Source: Aplidium turbinatum (Eukaryota; Chordata; Ascidiacea; Aplousobranchia; Polyclinidae). Taken from it: a stretch of 64,000 nucleotides of DNA. The position numbers were made by a program, and so were the translations under genes. The notes below the pieces were generated by a model, which made no database searches, was not told where the DNA came from, and saw only the letters and a program-made list of their open reading frames with translations. Of the stretch, positions 24,766 through 36,700 are shown piece by piece (the stretch's first letter is position 1; each line of letters begins with the position of its first letter). The stretch lies in assembly GCA_918807975.1 (NCBI GenBank), contig OU964926.1, positions 23,009,996 through 23,073,995 on the forward strand. Reading direction: 5' to 3'.

Positions 24766-27700
24766 CTAAAGACATACACGGTTAAAAATAGGAAAACTTG
24801 ATGTAAAGTTGCAAAATGAGACGAAAAAAATAACACAACATTCACAGTTTGTTAGCCACCTGCAAGATATAGACTTCCTTATTGAAAGTTGTTGAAATAT
24901 TAGTAATGTCGTGACGTATTGTTTAGGCGCGATAATAGCTCACTTGTGTCTGATGGCACGACCGATTGATTGATTGACAGCTTTCATACACAGACCTTCA
25001 TAATGCACTTGTCCAGCTGTTCGCCCGTCAACATGGCGAGGCTGCGTGGAGAGTAACGCAAAAAACTTTTAATTTCTTAACCCAACATGCATAGTTGTTT
25101 ATTTGAAGTTGAGTTATGCTTTCAGTTTTGCAACCCATGCAAAACATAACACAACTTCATTTTATGCCTGATGAACGGCAGCTATACGACATATCTAGTC
25201 TACCGATGCAAAAACCGAAAGCCAATACCGTGAATGTTAAACTTAAAAATTCCAAATAATAAATTCTGATTGAATCATGTCAGAATGACTGGAGAAGTTG
25301 GACTGCACAAGTTTCAAACACTTCAATGTTGGCTATGTACGAAATATTTGTCGCTTGTATCAGCAGCCTCCCTGGATTAGAGTCAACACATGACGCACAC
25401 GCAATGATTGTAGCCTAATATGGATATAGAATACAAAGTATAGTTTCCTCAATCATCATATTTTTACCCTGTTAAGAAGGCGAGAATAACGTTACAATTG
25501 AACAAACACCTCAAATTTGATTATATAGAGACAAAAGTTTATGTGTGGTGTAAAGTTTCGAAATGTTATTAAACGCATTAAGTTCACTTGCCATATTACT
25601 GGTTAAATAGGTCATTTTTTCTTTAAGTTCCGGGGAATGTATGTTCGGATATGGCAACCCTACCATGATGACGCACCGACCGAGGTCGTCAGCAAAGTTA
25701 ATTCCTTCTGACATCTTTCCACCGACCACGCTCAGCAAGCAGCTGCCTGGAAATTAGTGTCAAAAACTACGTAAAGTGACATCATTTCAATGTTGTGGTT
25801 TTCCGTTAATCTTTACATTCAAGTACGTGGCTTCCGCACCATCCTGTGAGCAACACCTGCGCGAAACGGTAGCCACTTAAACACGACAATTCCCTGTAAA
25901 ACCTGCAAACCTTATAAAACACCACCAACCAATCAGAACCGCACGTTTAAGTGACCACCGTCTAATTGTGACCCCTGTAGCATGAACTTTGTTTGGTAAT
26001 TACAGAAGATAAAAAAGTTATGACAGAGGTGAGAATCAAACCCACGTCATCGAAATGTATTCCCTAGCTTTAACATCAGAAATGTTTGCGTTTTTCTCTG
26101 TTCTACTTGTAACTTTCTGATTGGTTGAAACGCTGTTCCTATAATGTCTGATTGGTCCAATGATTCATTTATCTTCCCAAAATTTTTTACATTTAAGTGC
26201 CTACCGCGCCAAACAGCATAGGTGAAATGAGACTTGCCAACAAAGAGCCAAACGTTGTGCTGAGTGAGAATTTGTGTTTTCAAAAAAGTTTCACTACACC
26301 CCTAGTTTTCAAATACACCAATGAGAGAATGTCCTGCTCAGGAAAACTTTTAAAAAGTGCTCTGTGTAATCCGACAGGGTATCGAACCTATGCAAGAGTA
26401 TCAGAAGCGAATACTTCAACCAATAAGCCGGGTTATGCGGTCCATTCTATGAAAATGCTCAACATGATACTAACCGTTCATTTTACCAGAAGGCTTTCGC
26501 GTCCTTGCAATGCAAGATGAGTACTCAGACAGCACTTGGGCACATTCACTGGTTTTCTTCGGTTCTCGAAACACCTGTTGATCACATAATATGTCATGAC
26601 TCAGACTGATGCTTCTTTTCCTCAAAACTTGCCATCACCACCACAGAACAACGAGGTTTGCTGATACGTTTTTCCCAACGTAAGCTGTTTTTGTGATTGT
26701 CAAATCGACATGGAGCAGACTTTCGTTTGGTTAGCGATGATGCTTAATTGGTAGATATTTTTCATGAGTGTGCACTGTGCAAGACGAGTCAAGAGTTAGC
26801 AAAGATAGTCAACAAAAATGATGCATGGACGATAGACATCAATCAAACTACCAATGACGTTGACAAACGTCACAAGAAATCATTACGTTCATCATAATCA
26901 TGTTGTTTTTATTTCTGACTATCAAAACAAAATTAAAAACATCACTTGCAATAACATAGCAGGGGTTTCTCGGCGGTCGAGTGTAGCAAGAATTGACAGC
27001 GATAGACACGTGTTTCGCCCACGAGGCTGGGCTCATCAGTATCGCACCACTAATTCATGCCACATAGTACATCAGGTAGTGCTGACGCCAGGTAGATCGC
27101 TCCTTCTCAACATAGCAGGGGTGAGAAAAACGGCACAAACGTTTCGTTGTATTTTCATAAAAAGCTTATTTAGGTATGAAACAAAGTAACTTTAGTTGGC
27201 TTAACATGATGTATTTCATACACGAATATAACATAATTAAAAATAAACTCTAACGTTTTCGACACGTACGTGTGTCCTCATCAGGAATTACATATCTGTA
27301 ATATACATAAAATGAAAATTGTAACTTTAGATAATCAGATATGTAACTCCTGATGAGCACACACGTACGTGTCGAAAACGTTAGAGTTTATTTTTAATTA
27401 TGTTATATTTGTGTATGTAATAAATCATGTTAAACCCGCTGAAGTTACTCTGTTTTATTTCTCTATGGTTCGACAAAGCAAACTGTCTACCAAAGCTTTA
27501 TTATTTAGATATATAAGCAGTGAAAAGTGGCACCTTTTTTCTCATCTCGAGTTTAGCAACGATCCCTTCGTCCTTCCATCTTTGATAGACAAGGTTCTCG
27601 TATTCATAAGAAGCAAAGAAGCAGACCACACCTCCCGGGACGATGTTGAAAAGATTGATCAATAAGCGGCCAAGGTCACTGATCTAACGAGGACAGATGA

Positions 27701-30700
27701 AATCATGATAACATTGGTCAACTTTTCAGGCCGTGGCTGCAGTGCTTATTCAAACAGAATAAGCATAAAAATACATTTTTTTACTTCTTCCATGATAGTC
27801 TTCCATAATTGAAGTCTTCCATGAGAAAGATCATCGCGTTAAAGTGGCCGAATGAATTGTCACATCTTTGCATGCACCAGACATTTGTGTTTTACTTCAA
27901 GGCCGGTCCGTAACATAATGCCTTAAACCGGTCTGTAGTGCGAAAAAGGTTGCCGACCCATGAATTAGGCCACCCTACGGGTAGCTATCTCACACGACAA
28001 GTAAAACCATTGATTGATTATTAGTTTACTTACAACTTTATTACTACTTCTTTTCTCAAACGTGAACTGGAAGGGTTCATTTGAAGGGCCGCTAAATAGC
28101 GCTATAGGGAGCAGCTGTTTTGAGCCATCGATCACATGACCGCAAGAGAACTCAACGATGCGTGACGTATAGGTGGAGCGATCCGCTTGAGAGATTAATT
28201 GATCAATCATGCATGATGAGGGCTGCATCGTTCCCCCGGCAACGACTAGAGAGCGACATTGCTGCAAATTATTAAATAAGCTCAGTTTTATTTGGCTTTC
28301 AATCTTAACAGTAAAAACCAGGGCTGTGTTGAGTCTGAGACGCAGGGATTTTGGCGTGTCTGGAGTCGGTCAGTAATAAACTGAGAAGTCGGAGTGATTT
28401 TCTTCCGACTCCACAGCCCTGCTGAAAACAACCCTTGCCAAAACACAACAGGAGTCAATCGATAGGCAAAGCCATAGAACACAAACGTTAAGACGTGCGT
28501 CAATTTGAAGATGTTAAGACAAACGTCAATTTGAAGACTGGATTTCGACTGCTAAAAACATTGCCTCTCTGAAACGACTTGACATCGAAAAACCCCATTT
28601 GCTTATTGCCTTATAAGGCGACAACCTCTTCTTCCAACATGGTCCTAAGGATAAAAAATGAAAAACTTACGTCTAAAATAGCTTTGAAGTGAACAGCTGG
28701 ATTTAAAAGAAGGAACTTAATTGATGGGTCGCTGCCTGTTGTTATGGCGACGCGTCCGTCAGCATGGGAAGTTGTCAGAGATAAAAGAAACGACTCGATA
28801 TGCATCAGTGGTGACCGCATCGTTGCGTCATCATTACGTTGTGTTACGTCAACAGCTGGAGCTGAAATTAAAACAAGAAAAAACATCAATTTGGGCAATT
28901 TGTTTGGCAACAAAGCGAGGTCAAAGTGTGGACAGGTCCCGCAACTTCGAAAATGTTAAATGTTGACTGTGAGAGCATCTTGTAAATTGAAATCATAGTA
29001 GCTTCGAAAAAAGTTGGGTAATTGCTACTAACAAACCCTTGACCTCTCCCTCAGACCCTCACCCTTGCAAAACATACCTTTGTTTTTAATTTCTTCCAAG
29101 AAGCCAGCCAATACAGATCTAGGCTTTTCACGGAGCTTTATGGCAACTTCGTATTTCTCAACGAATCCGTTTAATTTCATGGAGATTTTGCTTCTCTTGC
29201 AATAACGCAAAAGCTTCAACAAAACACGTAAAATTAAAATTGTAGCATTGATCATGAAAATGAAACATGGTAATTCAATTGAAAACAAAAGTCAGATATT
29301 GCAAACCCAAACACTATGAGAAGCGGTGGTGTCAACTTTCTATGTTGAAGATGTGGCAGTAAACAATGCAAGCCAGGGATTGTAATTTGCAAAAAAAACA
29401 CAGTTTTGAGGGTAAAGATGACGAACTGCGCAAAGTAAACACATCTATAACGTCTAATAAATCCTTTCTGTTTCTGTGAACCCACCCAGCAAAGTGTCCA
29501 CTTGAAGCGGTTGACTGTCTCGCACATCATTAGTATACTGTAAGCCTTGTTGATCACTTAACAAACAGTTTACCAGGCTCATTTTTAAAAAAATTCTGAG
29601 AATATTGAGTGATTTTAAAAAAAATGAGGCTGGTAAACTGTTTGTTAAGTGATTAACAAGGCTTTTTCCACATCTATAACGGATGTCATGATTGCTAGTT
29701 GGTAAATTAAATAAAACACTCAATCGCTCAAGCTAGACCTGATGTTGATAAATCACACTACCTTATGAAAGTTGATATTATCGAGGGAGGAGTTGAAAAG
29801 AAACTCAACCAGCTTTAAAAGTTTGGGCTCGGGGTGGCGTTTAGGCGCATGCTGACCTGAAACAAAATATACGTCATAGAAATGTCGTTCAAAGTATTCT
29901 GAAAGATACGGACAACAAAAGCCGCTTTAGGACTTGATCATGACAGCTTCCCATAATTGTAGAGGTTTTAAACCACTGATATTTGTCCGGGTACCGAGAT
30001 TGACAAAGTAAAGTTTCCGGTTGTTGCTAAAGTGTTGCTGTTTGTAAAGTATTCCTCCCAATCGGTGTCGTTGAATGGAAAGATGAAAGTTGTTTGAGCA
30101 CACACCCTGAGAGTCGAACCACCGCCCCTTTATGCTTGATACTGCCATTACTTATCCAGCTATATCAAACCTTTACCAGGTGATTCCGTTGATGTGGTAG
30201 ATGCAGTCACTGAAAGAAGCTGACGAATGACATAGATCAGCTGTTTGACGTAATAAAGGTTCTTCGCTTTTAACCTTTTGCTGAACTTCTGAGAATATTG
30301 AATGAGCTGGTTCAGTGCTCTCGACAGCTGTCGACCAGATACCTGCAGGTTGACAAAATATTGAATTACATCTTCATGATTGATGTCATATTCACAAGTT
30401 CTAACAATGCAACTCGTAAAAAAATAACAGTGCGAGCATTTTCCACTACACGCCTAGTCTTTGTCAAACATTCAAAAAACTGATTTACGTATGACGACTA
30501 TGACGTAGATCAGAGGTTTAACAAATAAAAAAATGTAAACCTTCTAAATGTATTGCCGAATACTTTCACAATTTCGTTTTCGTAAAGTTAAGTTTGTTTA
30601 TTATAATTTTATCATACTAAATACCGTGATGTCGTTTGATATAGTTTGTTAATAGTATGAAAAACTGCACAAGACTCTGTTGAAAAGGTTATAGACTATA

Positions 30701-33700
30701 CATACCTGGCAACTGTACATCGCATTGATGGCTTCCACCAGGTTGTGAGCTTCATCTATGATGATAACCGAGTCTCGGATGTTGATCCCGGATGCCATCC
30801 GGGTGGACTCGTGGAGGAGAATCTGGTAAGGAACGACCACTAGTTGGCAGTAGGGAAGTGCGCGTCTGTGGATATAGTAAACTCACGTAAGATGACAAAT
30901 AACGTTTGTTTTCATCTTGTCCTGTTCAGGGGAGCGCCGCTCAATTAATGCTTCCAGCAGTGACCAGTGCAGACAGTTTCAGTGCAACTGAACTTGTATC
31001 TTCAACATAGCACAGAGTGGGAACAAAATGAAGCAATTAGAATGGTCTTACAGGGTGTCGAACGCGTGTTTTTCATTCAAGTGCAAAGACCTTAATCACA
31101 ATTATCAACCACATAACAAAATAGAAAAAGGGGTAAGGAGGTGGTTGCGTAAGGATAATAAGTTTGGCCAGAGCTAAAACTTTGAACCAAGGCCCGGTTT
31201 CAACCGTTCAAGCGACTGATCCAATTCATTTTGAGGCATGATCCCCACATGAACTTTGCTGAGATCAACGTGGAGCGTACATCAGCTTTGCTGACCAGAA
31301 GGTTGGAGCTGGACCAAACATACCCAACCACTGCTTCGTTTGTTTTTGTTTGTCATACCCAGGCTTACACCCGGTGGTTGAAGATTTAGATTAAGTGGAC
31401 GGGAAGGCAAGGAAGCCAATTTTCGTGTCTACCTTCAGGCATGCCTTCAAGTGTCCTGCCACAGACACAGCCGCATGCTCTTGAGTGGTGTCGAACCGGC
31501 GCCCTTTCGATTGCCGTTCCAGTGTTTTCACCACTCGGCTACTGCTTCGTCACAGCAAGGAACTAAAGCCAGCAACGTCACAAATCCTACCAGCTCCGCA
31601 GTCTTCGAACTAAAGACGTAATACGAAACCAACCACAGCATCGCGCATTACCGATGTCATGTTAATGAGTCTATTTCCCACCTTGCAGCATAATACGGGC
31701 AAGCTTCAATTTCCTTTCCTTTTTTGACCAGTTCTTCGACATCTAAAATCTCTCCGACAATGTTGTTCGTGAGACGGGACACTCCTTCGCTGTTGCTGTA
31801 GCAACGACAGGTTTTCTTCGGCGCTCGGTCACGTTTGCGCCTCTTTGCTTCATCTTGACAAGGTGCAGAAGTTAAAGTTAAAACAACAACAAAATGGAGG
31901 AGTCACTGCAGACAACTGGTCGAACCTAATGTTTCGGAAAGATCAGGCTTCTTTGAAGCAAAATGAAGAGAGATCTGATAAGGTTAAATGAATGCAGGTT
32001 GAGCACGATGGAACCAAATTGTTTCAAATTAGTTTGAAGTACTTTCTGAAGCTTTAAGCAAACGACATAACACTAACATTTCGCAAGCTACACTAATAGT
32101 GAAACAGCTGGCTACAAAAGTTTGCTAAACGCTTCAGATTTCCAGCGTAGGTCTAATTGAGAAAGTGACAGTTAAATGCATCCTGCATTGTAATTGAAAC
32201 AGCACTTACTCGCAGAAGACGATTCTTTTGCTTTTTTCTGAATATTTTTTTGCAACTCTAAGCACTTTTCATTTATCTGCAGACATAAAAAAAGAAGATA
32301 AAAACAAACCAAGCCTTGTCCACTGAAGAGAAATGACATTATTCTATAGATACATTATTAAAGAATTGCAAAAATCATGAGAGTAAAGGGAAATTAAAAT
32401 GCAACTGTACTGATCAACCAAACAAGTCAAATTAAGTAATTCCATGAAACAAACCTTGCCAATTTTACATCATTACAACATTGAAACAACGTAAAAACAG
32501 TAACGTTTGAGTAGGCCTGTTTATTCTGTTGAATTTACTAAATCAACAAGAAGGATTTCAATGCAATTTCACATTAAGTACATTTATCGTCAACAAATTC
32601 CACATTAAAATTGAATGAGGTTGTTGAACAGGCATTTGGTTAAATAACATGATATACGTTCTTCTGGTGCAGACTAAGCTAAACTATCACAGGATGTATA
32701 ATTGTATAATGTATATTATAAGGTGATAATCTGTTTTTATTTCAACGTTTCGTCAATCAGTCACAACTGACTTCTTCTGGGGGCTAGATCAGGTAGTGAC
32801 TACCGGTCTACTCTAGCATGGCAAAACACAGGACCATGTTCTAGTGTAAATCAACTCAACATACAAAATGAAATTCAACTTCGAAAAAAAAAAATATCGC
32901 GCGCAAATTTTGAAACTAGAAGCGTATTTTGCACCAGAAGAACGTATTATTATCATGTCCTTTAAATTCCACATTATTTCACATTTTCTACGTTCACAGA
33001 TGAAAATTAGATGCAAGTTGAGATGCATCGAACCTGATGAACGGAGCCGAGTTTACGAACAGAATCGTTGATGCATAACGAGTTTCGTGACGCCATGGTT
33101 GCCACGGATACGGGTAGACTGTCATCTTGTTCGCCATGGTTACCGAAAGGAGACTTTTGCAGCTCATGAATGAACTGGGACAGCTGAGAATGTGTCCGGC
33201 TACAGAAGTAGACCTTCACATTCATAAACGATACTTATTAAAGCGGAAGAACGAAAAAGGAAAAATCCATTTTAATATATAAAAATTGTTTAACATTCAA
33301 ATTATAGTTTACTCCGATTTCTTAACACAGTCGTAAATTTTAGGTAACTGGTGACGTCAAAACGTCTTGTTACCCATTATAGGTACAACAAATTTCAAAT
33401 ATTGTATTTGCTGCTTGAAACCTAAACAGTCATATGTGACAGATCAAAATTAATGCTAGCACCCGGGTGTCAGTTCAACAGCAGCTCCTGTCTTTCGAAT
33501 CTATAAAGTTTGCGGACTGTAATTAGAAAACTTTCGGTTTAATTTTGTAAAAGATGTTACGTTTTATGGCGAGAAAAAATGACATGGGAAAGCATTCTAA
33601 ACTTTTACCAATTGTATTGCAGTTTGGTACTAAACTATGCATGCTTCGTTGCAAAGCTTCTTTTAATTAGCAGTACACAATTTGCAAGTTTGCCAGCAAC

Positions 33701-36700
33701 TAGAGTCTAGACAGTCCTACACGTAGCGGGTAGAACAAGTACAGCATTTCCCCGCACAATGCTTATCAGCATAGTTCCATTTGGTATCTCAATCTATTCT
33801 TACTCTAGTAGTAGCATCTTGTTCATTGTCTTCGTTTTCCTCACTTGCCGATTTCTTTTCATCTTCGCTCTCATACTCATCAAGGACAAATTCCTCCAAG
33901 ATTTCAGAATCTTCAGCTGAGAAAATATGAACCCAATATCGACGTCATTATTAACACGCTTGATATGTAACAAAAACTTTTGATGAACTTGCAGTATACA
34001 AATTTCTCTAATTTTTTTTATGACTAAAACGAAAACAAAAGGATAGTTGCAAGTAGGAAAACAAAAAATACTCTTAGATGGGTAATAGTAAAATACCAAT
34101 GCAAAATGCATTCAATGTCTTTGCAATAAAATTTAATGGACAAGTTTTAACAAAAGAAATATGCAATGAAGTTAATACTAAAGTGTGTGAGTTTATTATT
34201 GTGGCAACACTAATGATAACAAATCTACAATCAAGCGCAACCAATGACACACGATGAAGCTTACAGTCATTGTGAGAGTTGATATCTTGACCCTCTGTTA
34301 GTCTCTTTGCCTGTTCCATGAGCAAGGTTGTCTCGTCTTTCTCGTTTTCTCGCTGTAGAATAGAATTTAACAGTGAATAATGAAAGATTAAAAGGTAACG
34401 CCTTCGCAGGGAGTTTATTTTGAAGTTAACTTAACTTAGAATTAACTTAACTTAACTTAGAACTTAACTTAATTTTGAGTTAACTTAGAAGAAAAACTAT
34501 TGTATTCTAAGTTTTACGCGTATCGTATATGTACAGTAACGATACAGTATATACAATAACTGCAGACAGGACGTCACTGTTTCGACCTTAAGATCTCATC
34601 AGCGCAGTAAATCGTAGGCTAGACTTGAACGCCTTATTGCCTTATTACCTTATTACCATTATATACACTACAGTACAATATGTATTAATGCAGTACTGTA
34701 AATACAAATAATAATCAAGGATAGATAAATAGTTCTTTCAAAAAATGCAGGTTTCAAGCAAATTGTGTCCTTACTTTTCGTTTGAAGGACTTTGCTGTTT
34801 TGCTTTGACTCGCAAAACCATTTGATTTTCTCGCATTTCTTAGTTGATTTTCTCTTTTTTCTATTAACTTCTTCAGTTTTTTGGCTTTCACAACTTCAGC
34901 ATTGATAAGTTGTCTTTGGGCAAATTCTTTCACCCAAAAAGGATCATTGTCACCAGAAAAAGTTGAAGCATTTGAAATCACCTAACCCAATACAATAAAA
35001 TTATAATTCGGCTTTAAAATCTGTCAAAAACGCAATTTCAAACTCTCATATTATGAAAAATACTATGTTCAAACAAGTTCAGAAATGTATAAATTTCCAA
35101 TCCATAAATATCAATAGCACATGACTCACATTAATAGTAAAATATATTGAATCAAATATATTTCAAAAGCCGTGACCCGACAGTTTATCGAAAGACAATT
35201 TATCGAACGACAGTTCATCCAACGACAGTTTATCGAAAGACAGTTTATCGAACGACAATTCATCAAAACGACAGTTTATCGAAACGACAGTTCATCGAAA
35301 CGACAGTTCATCGAACGACAGTTTATCGAAACGACAGTTCATCGAACGACAATTCATCGAAGGGGCTAGGAGTTAGGGGCTAGAGGTTAAGAGTTAAGGT
35401 TAAAATTAGGGGTTAGTGGTTAGGAGTTAGTGGTTAGGGGTTGGGGGTTAAAGGTTAGGGGTAGGGTTACGGTTAGGTTTTAGGGGTTAGGTTTTCGATT
35501 AACTGTTGTTCCAGGCCCCTAGCCAGCAGGGAGCCAGGGAGGCCTCGCCCCCCTTAAAAACAAATCCGCCCCCCCTGGCAAAATCCAAACATTCAAAAGC
35601 AACAGCTACATTTATAATGATTTTGCCCATTTAAATTTTTTCGGCCCCCCTTAAAAAAAGTTGGCCCCCCTTGCTCTGCGGTCTGGCTACGGCCCTGTGT
35701 CGTTCGATAAATTGTCGTTCGATAAACTGTCGTTCGATAAACTGTCGTTTCGATAAACTGTCGTTTCGATAAACTGTCGTTTCGATAAACTGTCGTTCGA
35801 TGAATTGTCATTCGATAAACTGTCGTTTCGATAAACTGTCGTTCGATAAACTGTCGTTCGATGAACTGTCGTAGTACCTTCAAAAGCGTAGCCTACTCCA
35901 TTTAAAATCAAATTCAGGTGTGACTAGTTTCTAAATTTGATTGTTGCAACATCAGAGCATTGTAAGAATCAGTGGATCATAGTAGAAGCGTTTATGACTC
36001 AATCCTTGTCGGCCTAGTTTCCAAAATTTCGAATTTCAGTAAACATGTAGAAGACTGGATAAAAGAAGTACCGGTACCAACCTAGTAAAAACTACCATAC
36101 AACAACTCAAGTTTTCCACTAAAATAAACACCTTGAGTGCTGCTAATAGTAAAATAATAAAAAACTTTCATCAAATAAACTAATGTCATGCAAGATTAAA
36201 AAATCAAATCATGCAAGAATATTAAGGTATAGCAGCATATGCACCGATGCAAACATGTCATAAAAAAATAATTCCAAGCTCGCAAATGTTTCAACAAATT
36301 AACCTCTCCAGCAAAAGTTGCAAACTTTCTTAGCTATTCAGCAGAGATGACAAAAGCTTAAAAACTTTTTAAAAATATAACACTTTAGGATTCTTCAATC
36401 TTATTACATAGTTTAAAAACTTTTAATCATATATATACATAGATAAACTGACATTCTTTTCTGAAGAAAGTGTTTCTTCAATTTCATGCTTGACTCTTTC
36501 AGAGTGGTCTCGAAGCCATGTCAGTGTACCACATATAAGAGACAACGACTTCCCAGTACCTGAGATAAAATTCAAATCAAAACATTTGTTTGTTATTTCG
36601 TAATTCTTAGTTCAATTGCCTTTCAAGTTATTGAAAAAGCATAACAAGTCAAACAGAACAATAAGACCAAACAATAGTTTTCATGTTTCCACCAGAAAAG

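Noticed and set aside
32740-32785. Possible further hammerhead on the minus strand (CAGAAGAAGTCAGTTGTGAC..GACGAAACG)
   Set aside because: CAGAAGA replaces CTGATGA, stem II leaves unpaired bases before GAAA, and no cleavage strand pairs with stem I.
35147-35911. Repetitive proteins of RQFIE / TTVYR units on both strands
   Set aside because: They are translations of the foldback minisatellite in every frame; unit lengths vary and no conserved start or context exists.
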